NCBI RefSeq assembly: GCF_019399895.1
Contig: NC_091878.1
Coordinates: 124,001 to 188,000, forward strand
DNA from: Cardiocondyla obscurior
Lineage: Eukaryota > Arthropoda > Insecta > Hymenoptera > Formicidae
Length of the DNA stretch: 64,000 nucleotides
Reading direction: 5' to 3'
The position numbers and the translations under genes were made by a program. Each line of letters starts with the position of its first letter. Positions within the stretch are counted from its first letter, which is position 1. Below the pieces are notes generated by a model. The model was not told where the DNA came from and searched no databases. It saw only the letters and a list, made by a program, of their open reading frames with translations. Positions 34,452 through 47,863 of the stretch are shown in pieces.

Positions 34452-36225
34452 GGAAGACGATCGTCTCTTCTTCCGCCCTCTTTCTCCTTTTCGCGCTTCC
34501 TTCTTGCTGCGAGCCTTTTCGAGATCTCTTCCTTCGTGCGCCTAAGCGCATCCGCGACGTGGAGCGAGTGACCTGAGGAAGAGTCCGGCATAAAGATCGA
34601 AAGGTAAAAAGAAAAAAAAGAGAAAAAAAAGAAACGACGATCCGCCATGCTCGATATTATCCCGCGATGATAACGTCGAGCCACGCCGGGTCCGCTTTTA
34701 GTACGCCCGATTTGGGCGATCACTTTGCCTTATTACGTTTACTCCTCTCTTCCTCTCACCTTTCCTTTCACTTTCCGTCCTCTCTGTGCGTGTATATGTG
34801 CGTGTGCCTTTGAGTTTTTCTCTTTCTTCTTTTTTAATATAAAAATATATGTAAGCACGTACGATTTTCCACCGGGTCGCTTCCTCGTTTCAACGTGAGC
34901 GTTCGTCACGAGGCGACGGACGAGTGGAAATTCGCCCCGGAGAAAAGGGAAGAAATGACTCTTCTCTATTCTCACGATCGCTTGTCGGCACCAGTTCGTT
35001 GGATCCTCGAGCTGTCTGGGAGCGCACGCGACACGTCGAAACGCCACGCGATCAGCGCGCGGAACCATTCGCCGCTGCTTGGCGTCGATTTCGCCGGCTC
35101 GCTTACGAACGGCGACGAAATCCGGAGAAGTCTATTTTTTATATAAAGAACTTTTTCGAGCGCATCCTTCCACGTTGCATCGTGAACGAGCGAGAACGCG
35201 GGAAGGAGAAAAAAAAAAAGAAAAAGAAACTAAACGTCAATCCGCAGGAATGTCGCGCGTACCTGGCGGAAGATGAAAATATCCTCGTCGACGTAATCAT
35301 TACCTGTGTTCACTGTAGAATAAGGATTGTTAATTACGTTTTTGCACATCCCGCGACCTCTGACACGCGGAAATATTTTGCGCGAAGGTGTTCATTAAGT
35401 TGTCGAGAGTGCCTTAGACGTGTACGAGAAGCGCAGAATAACGAAGGACGCGTCGCGTTTAAAGAGAGTTTCCGGATTGCAGGTGGTCGTCGCGTTATCG
35501 CGCGAAATTTTACCTCCCCAATTCGTCCAAGGTTTTCCGTTCGAAAGGGGAAACGGCAAGGAATACAAAACGGTCGCGTTGCACTCGAGGCGTCCCAGAT
35601 GTAACGGCTGGTGCTGGTGATTTTGGTCCCATATATCTATGATATATTAAATACTGTATGTTCCATGAACGATTAGGTTTTAAGGCGTAATTAGCTGCGT
35701 AAGTGTATCGAGGACTCACGTGAGTCGTCCTTAGGTTACTCGAAGAGATTTCTTTATTTTATTTTTTTTTTTTTTCTTTTTTCATGCCCTCTTTTTTTTT
35801 TCTTTTTTTTTACTGCAGGGTTCGCGTCGCAATTGCGACGTCGATCGCAACGATCTTCTATGCTTGCAATTCGTCGCACGTATTCTTTCATTAATTTGTC
35901 TTTTATGTTTTTTTTTTTTTTATTTTTTTTTATTGCATTAAAAAATTCGGATTAACTTTCGAATTAACGTCATCGCATCACTATTTTCATCGTGCAAATC
36001 ACCGGGATATTGGGGTTCATACATCATCCTCTGTCGCTTTCTCTCATATAAAGTACTAATGCTTGCTTGCGACTTTGAGTTATTATGCGAAATGTAATTG
36101 ATATAGAATCTTTTGATCCTTGCGAATTTCAACATGATTAAGTGTAAGATTCTTTTTTTTTTTTTTTTACTAACGTGTCCATGTTCGCTCACCAATCGGT
36201 TGTATATAGACATGTATATGTAAGC

Positions 36226-36227
<2 letters not shown>

Positions 36228-36282
<55 letters not shown>
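36228..36282. repeat. (TA)n microsatellite
   Basis: About 27 TA units in the 3' flank of Ets98B. Confidence 0.95.
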
Positions 36283-36284
<2 letters not shown>

Positions 36285-39200
36285 ATGTTTTATTTATTTA
36301 ATCAAGTCCGTTTTATAGTTGAGACAATGGTACGATCTTGCCGTGTAACGTTGGAAATGCGGCATTCCGTCGATGCCGATTCAATGTCCGATATCGGTAC
36401 CGTTTCAGTTCGCTTGCACAGATTTAATCGGAGATTATTGCAGCCGCTATTTCTCGGCCGTGCGAAAGTGCAATCGATATACAGTGCAATTACGCTGTGC
36501 ATCTGTTAACATTGGACTTGAATCATTCTCGGCTTGCTTCAACTGCGCAAAGTATCGCTGTTTGAAATCGTAATAAATAAAATAGATAAGCTCAGTGCTT
36601 CCACAAAAAAGAAAAAAAAAATTATTTTTTATTGCATTTGTTTAACATTTTACAAAATATATTTGCAAGAATTAATTTTTTCTTTTTATTACTTTACCCA
36701 CGTAATGGTTTGCAAGTTTAATGCCGTTTGATTTTTTTTAATTGACTGGCGATAGTTTATTATTAATGACGACTTTCTGGCTGCTGAGAAATTCAAGTCC
36801 CTTGCTTACGAGCGCAGAATTTATGCCAAAGAACACGGCAGCACGAATATCAGATCTGTTTGGAACTAGGTCTGATGAGGAAATAAATTTGCTCGCGTAA
36901 TTAGATCGTAAAGTGCGCTTCCACGGCTGCTGCATTTCTACGATGCGATGCATTATTATAATTTTTTTTTTTTTTTTTTTTTTTTTAATGGAATCTGACA
37001 TGGAACGCTCGTCAAATCGGAAGTAAACCGAGGCGAATACTTTCAAACGCTATTGTTTAACGCATCTAAATTACAATTGAGAAAAATATGATCTCATTAA
37101 AAAACCGCGTTCGGATTAATTTTGTAGCTTTAATTTTTTTTCAAAACAGAATGTAATCGTCTTAAGGCTACGTGAGTTTTACCAATGCGACATTTCTAGA
37201 CACAAAAAAAGAAAAGAAGTCTTCTCGGTCTTTTGACGGTACAATATAGAGGCTTTTGCGGTCGCTAAAAAGCGCCTTTGCGTTCGTTGGAAGTCGGTCT
37301 GCGATTCGTTTTTGTGTCGGATTTCATCGCATCCCGTAAATTTAACGGTAGTTGGTTTTTAATTTCGCGATAAAGCATAAGAGTACCCGAAGTGTTTATC
37401 CTCGATAGCTGCACAATAACGGAAAGGAAGAATGCAGTTTGTTAACGAAACCAAGGAGCGCGGTTAATTTTGCTAGCCGGGCAAGGAAGGCGGGGTTTGA
37501 TAAGATCGGACAAAGCGAGGCAAGCAATATTGGCTAGATTACAATCGCACGATGACATCACAAGACGGCCATTGTCGTGCATAACCAACTATTTATTCTC
37601 ATTAAATTATTAATAGCTAAGGTATAATTGTAAGACTAGAAATAACGCGGAAAAAAAAAATATATTTTTTTAATATAACGCGCTTGCCAATAAATGTATT
37701 GGGTTTGAAATTAATATTAATAATTTTTTTTTGTTTCTTCTTTTACATTTCTTATGGCACATAACTGAGGAAAAAAAGAATCCATCGAAACAAATCATAT
37801 TATTCGACAAAAATAACGAAAGCTTAAAGTTAAATTTAATTTTAAGTAAGTTCAACTCTCAATCTTAATTTGAAATTTTATTACCATTTAATTCCTTTTT
37901 TAAATTAATTAATAAAATAATAATTCCACTCACCAAATACGTTGATTGTCAAGCGTTACATTGTATTAGAGATACATACATATAATCGTTATTGAACCGT
38001 CATAAAATTACTAATGTTGGAGTTTATTAGAACCGGTGCAGTTTATCTAATTTATCGAAAGCGACAAAATGCGGCCGAGAGAAAATTGTGCTTCCAGTTT
38101 TCCAGTGATCTTCGCCAATCAGAGCGTAATTATTAACGTGCGCGTTAAATCTTTGTAAATATTTGCGACTGTCACGAGAGAATATATCCCTTCCTTATAT
38201 ATATCCAACAGTCGTACGATTAAAACGTTCGCTGGTTTTATACGAGCAGAGATTTAATTAGGATTAAGCGTTGTTTTCTACGCGGTCTTGCGTAGCGAGA
38301 CATTTTGTTATGCATATATTATATATATTTATATATTCATGTTCGACTGTTCTAATGAGATTAGGGTGGATGTGGCGAGTAGACGCGATAGTAATCGTAG
38401 TCAAGGTTGCTCTCAAAGCAACACTCAGTTAAATTGGCACGCGAAAGAACAATGATATCGAATATCTGTCGCGCCGTCTAATGACGGATCATTATCAATA
38501 ACAGAAGACGTCGACTGAAACGTTTAATATATTTAGCACTGAGATAAGCCTTGACGGAAGCAATATTATTAATTTTAACGAAAAAAATATACATATTTAC
38601 ACACATATATAGTATATATATGTATATATAAAAATATATATAAATATATATATTTTATTATATCTATATTTTTTGCTACCGATATTCGGAGCGAGTTACT
38701 AACACGAAGCAGAGAAATTTAAAAAAAAAATTAAAAAAAAAAAACTTGGTAAAACGTGTGTTTGTTACTTATACCGATCCTTCTTTCGCAGATTCTTAAT
38801 ATTTTCCTTGTCGCTCGACAATCCCTCGGACTTTCGTCACGCCAGCGCTGAAGAAGCAAAACGATCGCTTTTTTGAGCACATTAAGAATCTGCAGAGAGG
38901 CGAAAGCGTTACGGTGAAAGTTCTTTGGTCGAATTTCTAATCGTCGCCGATATTGAAAGCCGATCAATGGACGAGTGAATCACCGTATCTGAATTCCGCG
39001 CGCAACGCGACGAGCACGTTTAGCGCCTTATTAAGAAAACGAATTCCTTTTGCCCGTGGCTGACGATTCAAAGAGGATATTCTTTTATGTTTCTCTCATA
39101 AATATATATTTACAATGCATTATGTAATATAACATTTTGTAAAAAAAGAATTTCTCTCTTCTCTTTCTCTTGCGTTTCTCAAAGTATTTTTACAGACGAT

Positions 39201-42200
39201 AGATTTTTCTCGGTAATCCCAGATAATTAATAAAACGAATTTGCGTGTCTTCTGGCACACCTCGCGCCAAAACGAAGAGGGAAATTATCACTCTGACCGA
39301 TACTCATCTCGTACAAGTTCTTTATGCAAACTTTGTCCGCGAGTGAAATACGTATGTATTTATACGCACGAATTTCGATTGCACGCTGATAGCTGGAGCA
39401 GGGCAAGTATTTACTCTTGCGGGGGCGATCCCGCCGACGAGCCGGGCATTCCAATTTTCAGGATCGACGTCTCTGGCGGCTCGAGGAAGAAGAAGGGTTC
39501 GCGGCCGAAGAAGGCGAGGATCTCACCGCTATAAAGATTCGTATCGCTCTGGAAACGTCGGGGAAGGGCGCGGAGCAAGGCGTCTTCTCTCTCCCTCGTT
39601 CCGTTCTATCTTTCTTTGCACCCTTTCGCGCTCTCGGGCAAGTGGGCGTCTCTTTTCGAGATTTACGACGATTTAATCGCGCAATTAATCTAACACCTTG
39701 TTGCAACAACACTTCGCGCCGGAACGGCGGCTGGAAAGTAAAAATTTCGAGAGCGCAAACGGAAAGAGGGAGGAAATCGGGGGCCCCTCTTCGATCTATC
39801 GCGGCCGGGTATCGCCAGCTCGGTGGAGGAACGAGAGGCTTAACCACGTGTTAAAGGGGAGTAAACGAGTACGCAGCGGAGAAAACGGAGGAAGGCGGGG
39901 AAAAAAGGGCAAAGGGCGAGTGAAGAGATAGGCAGCGGTTTCATGGGGCGCGCGCGCGCGGCAATCATAAGCGCCGCGCAAGACCGCGATAAATGAGTCC
40001 TCGTGGAACTTTGATCGGCAGGCCGCTATTGTTCTGCCGTGGTATCTCACTGTATTTCTTGCACGCCATACCAAAAATAAGATACTAAAAATAAGAAAAA
40101 AAAATTCTTTTAATTCATAGCAAATTCCGATATTAAAAAAAAAATATACATGACGTACGATTGGCAATAATTGTAAGAGGAGTCTTATGTGCGGCCGTGT
40201 AAAAAACGATACTGTTATAAAAAAAAAAAAAAAAAAAAAAAAGAGGGAAAGAGTTCCGCAATTTACGTAGATTTAAATCCGTCCGACGCGACCGTCGAAA
40301 ACCGAGGTGCACGTAATTCGTTTTTGAGATCCTCCAGGCTGTTGTTCTCGGCGACGTGCAGCCGAGGACACCCCCGCAAACGTTAGCGCTCGCTCAGTGT
40401 GTTACGACCAAGGACAACAACATTCTCCGCAAAACTAATTGCCAGATAAATATATACGAACAACGAGCGATGGCGTGTGCGCGGGAGTTTGTGTGCGTGA
40501 GCTGCGGACGACCCCCGCGGCCCCCGCGGGGGCCGTCTATACGTCGGAATTTATTGCAGCTTGCCCAGAGCGACTGATAGCGGGCGGAGGGCACAGGGGG
40601 AGAGGAAAAAAAGGAAAGAGAGAGAAAGAGAGTCGGGGAGGCTCGTACGAGAGCGCGTAATTTATGCTCTCATTATGCAACAACCGAGATTCATTACGGG
40701 GGACACGCGTTGTCTCGCGGATTCGGAGATCTTGATCTCGCGGGGGGAGGACAATCCCGCTGGGGCGAAAGTGCCGAGACGCGCGGGTCCGAAAAGGTCG
40801 TGCTCCTTTCCCGGCGACACTTTGGAAATCGGGGTGCGCGATTTAAAGATCATGGGGAGATAGAAATCGCGCGAGATAAAGAGGGCTGCGAGGATCTCAT
40901 TTTGTAAAAAGAAGTCAAATAAAAGAAATATAATTAATTCCGCAGGTTTCGAAAACGTCCGTAATGAATATTCGTAACTTGAGTTAACTTTCGTTTCTTT
41001 GCGATGCGTACGATTATATTACTCGGTGCGACGCAGATGATAAAACGTAGTCTTTCGCTGTTTTTAATTTATAAAAAAAAATTACATCGAGCAATAGCAT
41101 CAGGGAGAAGTGCGGGTTGCCCTCTCGCGCCCCTTGACCCGCTTTATCGAGGGAGGATCAACGCAGAAGGGGGGAGGGGAAGGGAAGGAAAGAAACGCGA
41201 ACCGGGCAAGACCCCGGCGCGAGGGGGTGAGTGCCCCGCCTAGGCCTCGTTGCATCGCGGAAACTATCGGTCGCCGTAGTGGCCCTGTGGGCCGCTCTGC
41301 GCTTGTAATCTCCAGGCCCTCCCCCTCCCCCTCTCCCTTTGTAACCGCTCTCTTCGGTCGACGACAAAAAACCGACGTGGAATGAAATACGGATTACAGT
41401 GGTTGGAGCCGGGGCCGGATAATGGCCGGATAATGATGACCCCGGCGCCGATTGCCCTCCGCTACCACCGCCCGCGGATCACATTTTCCCCGCCTTTTTC
41501 CCCGTTTCCCTTCCCAGTCCCGCCGTCGTCTCACCTTCCCGCCGAATCGCGCCTTCTTTATCGCGCATCGAGATTTCCATGCAAAGTCGCGCCCCCGACG
41601 ATCTGCCGGCGCCGCAACCGCGCTGCGTTTCTCACGCGCATCACCCGCCGCGAGTGCATCGGCCTCTCGCATCGGGTACCCAAAGGAAAAAAGAAAGACG
41701 GAATCGAACAATTTCCCCGCAGATCCCGCACCGTGATTCTCGATTTCGACGACGTGGTCTTGAACTGGATTCGTTCGACGCACCGAGTAAAATCTCTAAT
41801 GAAGCCTCCGGAACGGTCTTTCATCCTTAACGACGAAATCGTGAGCCCGCAACGTTGCGACAATCCGGCCGAAGCGTCGGAGCAGTAACGATAGATCGTA
41901 AATCTCGTAGATTCTTATTTTTATCACCCACTTTTCCTTCTTTATCTTCCTTTCCATATCGTACTTATTTTATATCGCTTGCGTTACGGTTACTATAAAT
42001 TATCCGCCGTTTCGACACGTGCAGTCGCTTTCCGTCTCCTTTGTTACCTATGAAAGAATTAACATCGCCGAATAACTAAATAAATAAAATTACGTTGCTC
42101 CGGTCGACGCTTCGATTAATGTCTCGAGCGTGTTCGCGCGTGATGACCGTCTAGCGCACACAACGCCGATTGGTACCAACGAAATAAATCAGGCATCGAT

Positions 42201-42928
42201 AGGAGAAGGTCGGACGCTCTCTCTCTCTCTCTTTCTCTCGTACAGGTGGAATTAATGTACAAAGATTTCCGATATATCGAGAGCGAGCCGCGAGAATAAA
42301 TCAGTCGCTGTACCAAGAACACGACTCGGCCGCGCCGTGAGCGCGGTGCGCGAAAGCGCGGTCGAGAAGACTCGCTCAAAGCAAGATCGGCCAGGCGAAT
42401 CGGCGTAAACTATGTCGCATCAGAAATTTAACAAAACTTCACCGCTCGCTAAAACGATCCACTACTATGTAATAATATAATAGAATACAATGTTATTGCT
42501 GCTATATAATAATTTATAATATTTAATAAACCGAAATAGATTGTGGTTTATATGGGCAACTTTTTACTTCGGTTACATAATAATTTTGTTACATTAGTTA
42601 AATCTGGGTTTAGTTTTATTAACAAAATTTTTTTCAGCGTATGTATGTATGTATGTGTGTGTGGTGTGTTGAATTCGTTAATTCCGGGGTTTCTGGACGC
42701 GCAGATTTCGAAAACGCTTGAGAAGTAATCAAGAATTGAAAAATAAATTAGTACGAGTCAGAGCGCGTTCCCGCCATTTTCGCGGTCAACGCCATCCTTG
42801 ACCGACAGCGGAAAGCTCGTGGGCGTATTACCCAATGATAATAGAAACGATAAAACGGTGATTTTAATTTTCGTGTAATTTACTCGGAAGCGTTTGCTCG
42901 AATCTCGCGACCACTTCCCACTTTAGGA

Positions 42929-43002
42929 CTACGTTCCGAAAAATCCTCTGCGAGTAAAATTTTCCCTCGTCGTTTCCTCGCAGACGACGTTTCGGAACGT
43001 AG
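42929..43002. repeat. Nested inverted repeat upstream of ZRANB2
   Basis: Outer arms 42929-42941 and 42990-43002 are perfect 13-bp complements (CTACGTTCCGAAA). Inner arms 42947-42954 and 42977-42984 are perfect 8-bp complements (TCTGCGAG). The whole can fold as one interrupted hairpin with equal 5-base bulges on both sides. Confidence 0.75.
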
Positions 43003-43677
43003 CCTCGAATAAGAAACTGATCTCGTAAAAATAAAATACTAAAATGACAAATATTAGAATAATTTATTCAGCGACAGAATCTACGCGCGCGTAGGGCGTT
43101 GTCGATAAATCTTTCACAAAGATAATACGAGGAAATACCTTGAGATGTATCGGGAGGATGCGCTCTCTTTTCGTACAAAATACCTTCACCGGATGATACA
43201 AACTCCCACTAAAAGTCGTGGTCCAGAAACCCCGTGGCGCCGCCTGGGCTTGGACCTGGAAATAAGCGAACTAAAACTGCGCGAAACGGGCTGCGCAAAA
43301 CATGTGCATGGTGCAGCGCGCGGGTGCAGCAGCAGTGCAACTCGTGCAGAGAGGCGACGGTGGTCAGGTAATCGTGGTACCGCGGCGCGCTCGGGTGGCT
43401 CGCGTGCACTCGTCGCGTACGCGCCGTCCGCCGACGGACCTGCAATTGACGTCAGTTAACGCCACTTGCCGCGGGCGCTACGGCTCTCGATAAATTGGAT
43501 CCGCTCGTTTTGGAGTGGAATGCGATAGCCGCTGGCGGCGGGCTCACCGACGACGACCGCTGGGGGGTGGCTGCCACGAGCTGATAACTCCACCGCAGTA
43601 GCGAGCGGAACTCGGGCAAGGTTAGGCACGGGGGTGCGAGGCGCGGGGCGGGATCAAAGGACGCGGCACGAGGTGCG

Positions 43678-45501
43678 ATGGACAGCAAAGTCGACGACGA
43701 GAGTCAGCGCGGCGTCAACGACGGCGACTGGGTCTGCCCCGACTCGCAGTACGTAGCTCTTCCTATGACGATTCGCGCCCTCGACCAGCTCGACCACCCT
43801 GACCGCGCCACCCTTCCTCTCCTCCCCTCCTCCTCGCTGTAACTATGCTTTTATCTTGAAATCGGGGCTCGTGTGCGTTACGAGATTTAATGACGGCCCG
43901 TTGATATTTTCTCCCCTTTTTTTACAGATGTGCCAATATAAATTTCGCCAGGCGGAACTCCTGCAACCGCTGTGGGAAAGGTACGCGAATGCGGTATCCC
44001 ACAATAGAAACGATAGCGTTACTCTACGCGAGAAACTCTTGGGATGCGACAATGGTTGTAGCAATAGTTTATATCGAGTATGAAAGCCACTTGCATAGCA
44101 GAGTAAAAATATTTCAAGAGTTTGTCGAACGAGATGTCTGGAAACTTTTTATTTATTAATACTATTTGCAGACAGAGCCGAATGTCCGAAGAAGAAAAAA
44201 TTAGGCCAGGAAATTGGAAAGGCAGCTGCAGAAAAAAGTAGAGGTCTCTTTAGGTAATGTTACATGTTTGGTAAAAAGATTATATTAGTAATAAGTAATG
44301 TATGAGAGTTTAAAGTTTGTAGAAATTTATATAGAAATTGTATAAGAGTAGATAATACGATACTAATAATGAGTGTACGTAGAAAATGGGACAAGAATCA
44401 AACGTAATTTGACCAGCTGGAAGTAAAGCTAACACGGTTATATGGATATAAAAAAAGTTATCTCCGTTTGATTGTTGTGCAATGAATTGTGTGCATGAGT
44501 TGTGCAATAGTATTAAAATGAATATTTTCCAGCTCTCAACATTAAACATTAAAGCAAATAATATTATAGCAGGATGCGATATTATTTATTGCACTTTATC
44601 GTATGCATTTTATATTTATATTTTATTATGTTACCGTTTCTATCGAATTTAAACATATAAAAATTTAATTACAGCGCGGACGACTGGCAATGTAGCAAGT
44701 GCGGTAATGTAAATTGGGCTCGCCGACAACAGTGTAATATGTGCAATGCTCCAAAATTCGGTGAGATAGAGGAACGCACGGGATACGGAGGTGGGTATAA
44801 CGATCGGGGAGTAGTCGAATACAAGGAGAGGCGAGACGACGATGACGAGTACGACGAGTTTGGACGGCGTAAAAAAAAGCGAAAACTGGAGAAGAACTCC
44901 GATGACGATTCTAAGGACTCCAAGTACAGCAGCCCGTCGCGTAGTAAATCTAGAGACAAGGAAGAGAGGAACGAAGTAGAGGAGCAGGAGCAAGAAGAAA
45001 ACGTAAAATTTTTATGCTTAAAAGTGGCGTAAATTTCAAGTCACGCTCTTGAATAGCACCGATTGAAATACTTGGCGGATACTTAATCAGTATCGTAAAT
45101 CATAGGAGGAAGAGGAAGATGACGAGGAAGAGGAGGAGGAAGATGGTGATTTATCTAAATACGACCTTAGCGAATGGGACGATTTCGCGCCAGCAAAAAA
45201 AAGGTAATTATATATTGTGTTCTATTGTAGACTGTTCGCTGTAAACATTATTATAAATTTTTCACTTTTCAGTACAAACGGAAGTACTACATCCTCGGAA
45301 GCGCAACGGTCAAGGTAAATTAACAGCGGTAATGCAATACAGAATATCTCCATTACTGCATTGCTATGATTAATGATTCTTTTCTGCATTGAATTAACGA
45401 CACTTGTATTAAAAACGTTTATTGTAAGGCATGAAAGGAAAAAAAAATTTATTTACAGAAACGGAGATGATCGGCGCGATTCAGGCACATCCAACCAATG
45501 A
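43678..45501 (+). CDS. ZRANB2: ZRANB2-like zinc-finger RNA-binding splicing factor
   Basis: Exons are 43678-43748, 43928-43980, 44172-44253, 44675-45002, 45106-45203, 45273-45314 and 45459-45501 (238 aa, all phases consistent). There are two RanBP2-type zinc fingers of the W-x-C-x(2,4)-C-x3-N-x6-C-x2-C form. Finger 1 has W18, C20, C25, C36 and C39. Finger 2 has W73, C75, C78, C89 and C92. In ZRANB2 such fingers bind single-stranded GGU-type RNA and affect 5' splice-site choice. The family block EERTGYGGG and the DEYDEFGRRKKK stretch follow, then a Glu/Asp run and GDLSKYDLSEWDD. The protein is nuclear by family. Vertebrate ZRANB2 ends in a long Arg/Ser domain, which is missing here, so the protein is about 90 residues shorter. 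A spare acceptor at about 45765 suggests a 3' UTR intron or alternative last exon. Confidence 0.93.
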
Positions 45502-47863
45502 AAGGCTGTACAGAAGGACAGGTTTGACTTGGGTTTCGGGTATAAAATTGATTATGATGATCAGTTGCAGACAGCATACAGTGTGATGAATTTTGCTAAA
45601 TAATGTATAGTCCCAGATCCTTAAGACTTAAAGTATAGTTTGCTTTTATTGCGATTATATCTCGAAATATCGCGTAAAGACATTGAGTAGAGAGATTAGC
45701 GTCGATTAAGCAAATCTTTAAAAAGCGCAAGTGTTATTTTCATTTAACGTATGAATTTTTACAGGTGAACCAGGAGACGAAAGAACGCAACCAGTGCTCG
45801 GCAACTAAGAAATATACACAACGCAACAAGTTTTAGTAATTTAGTATGCACCTTTGGATATAAAGTGGCCGATAACGTGTGACTTATTACAAAGGGAAGT
45901 CGACTAACAATAAGCTTTACATTTATAATTGAGCTCATAACTTCGTTGATCCTAAGGAAGCGAAATGTAGGTCACCTATTTGCGCGGGTATATCGTTGTT
46001 ATAACGATTGCAGAGTTTATGAAAAACTACTTCAGCGCAAGTAGTATGTTTCGCTAGCGAGATACGAGATTGATAATTCCAACATGAATCTATAGAAGAA
46101 ATTATACACAGCTCGTTTTACAAGCTAAATATGACGTTGTAGAAAAAGATCTTACTTCTATGTAATAGATGGTGTCAACGCTCTGCGCAAGCCCCGTCGT
46201 CGCAGTGTTCTAAGATTCCTATTACTTTATCACAAACGTAACTATGTCGATGTAGCCGTGTCACTGCTTCACCCTGCTCAAATTGCCTGAAGAAACCTAA
46301 CTTTTCTTCTTTTGTCTCCTTATCTCTTTTTACATCATTCATCTATACGTAATTCTCGGATTAAGTCAACAGTTGAGAACATAGTACTAAATATAGTACT
46401 GAAAAAAAAATCGTATTCCCTAAATAGAGAAGATATGTACTTTGCATCTTTTGGAAGAGACGAAAAGGAAACGATACTTGCTTTCTTTGACTATCACAGA
46501 TTTGAGTAAGTTGAAAAACAGCTTGCATACATTAAAAATGTAGCGCTTTATAAATTAGTCGCGTTCCGCGTCTTTGCAGATACGGGCTCTTATCGTGAAC
46601 TCCGACGGCCGTTCTTGAATCGCAAAACGATTATCGATCAAATATCGTACTGACTTCTTGTAAATATCTTTATTTTTCATTTATAATAAAAATCATTCAT
46701 CAACAACATAATTGTTCTTAGTTCAATTAATTATTTTCTTATATTGTAAACTACAGATAAAGGAGGAGAGGGGGGAGGGGAGGAGGTCATGATTATGCAC
46801 AGAGTTGGTCATAGGTAGGATCAATGAAGGAACGTTGGGAACGGGCGATATTGAAGGATTATGTTGCAACAGGTATATATATATATATATATGTATATGT
46901 ATATATGTATATATATATATATATAATATATATATAATATGTATAATATGTATATATAGTATATATGTACAATAATAAATTTGAGCGTGTTTGACTGTGT
47001 TTAAGTATTTTAGTGATAAAGGAAGGATGAATTACGGTACCGATGTACCAAAATCCTCTTACTCGTCATATCATGCACTTCTGCACACGATTATTTTACC
47101 CCAAATAACCATTATAAACAAAGCGCAAAAAGAGGAGACTCATTTTCTTTCTTCCTCTTTCTTTTTTTTTTGTTTTTTTTTTTACACTCGAGCTGTAGTA
47201 ACGTACTTCTTAATCTAACAATGTAATTTTTCGTTCACAGAAATGATGACTTCTACAAAAATAAAAGAAAAAAAAAAAAAAAAGAAAAGATCAGATTGTA
47301 CATCAGTATATACACGAACGCATGGGAGAATGTTCACACGTCTCCGTTAACATTTAGGATTTACAAATAGTTCCGGAAGATTTCTATTTGAAACGGCACT
47401 TCCAAAACATTAACATAACAAATTTGGAAACACGACATTTGGCGTCATGGCCCAGAAATTAAAAAAAAATTTAATTTAATTAAAAATCTTATGTAATACG
47501 TAAACATACATAAATGAAAAGTTAACTAAAACTTTCGTCGCACGTCAGTCGTCAGGATTATCCTTAATAAGGTAACTCAGCGAAGCTCGTCAATTTCCAG
47601 CATTATTCTTTTTCTTTGTCCTTTACAGCATCGTTAGCACAGTTTACACTTCCAGAACTATCTCGCGTGATTAATAGAAACATCCCTGATAGACGAAAGA
47701 TAGAGCTAAAGATAGATGGATAGATAGAAAGAGAGCAAAAGAGATATTGAGAAGGAGAGAAAATAGGGATGAAAGGCCACCGTAAAAATCGTCCTTGTTC
47801 CCGTCGTCATTCTCGTTCTCGTCATCATCGTCGTAACGATATGAATCAATTACCAGATAGCGT
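45502..47863. other. Convergent 3' regions of ZRANB2 and lgs
   Basis: No coding evidence. A candidate AATAAA for ZRANB2 is at 46685-46690. A candidate for lgs on the - strand (TTTATT on +) is at 46669-46674. The two tails may therefore overlap. A compound AT microsatellite lies at 46872-46965. Confidence 0.45.
46872..46965. repeat. AT/GTAT compound microsatellite
   Basis: Imperfect TA/TG run between the convergent 3' ends of ZRANB2 and lgs. A similar TA run lies at about 57974-58012. Confidence 0.85.

Larger units (their letters stand above)
34452..43677. other. Ets98B 3' region and intergenic DNA before ZRANB2
   Basis: The 3' UTR of Ets98B probably lies in the first 2 kb; overlapping AATAAA signals occur at 36572-36581. 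Beyond that the DNA is AT-rich until about 39.2 kb, then GC- and CpG-rich from about 39.4 to 41.9 kb. That part includes an 18-bp perfect GC palindrome at 40518-40535. No conserved protein is visible. An exon-like stretch at about 39464-39535, preceded by TTTTCAG, ends in a short basic peptide but joins to nothing I can identify. Confidence 0.45.

Noticed and set aside
41382..41888. 168-codon frame and its antisense partners
   Set aside because: Overlapping frames on both strands in GC-rich DNA with no domain, so probably compositional.
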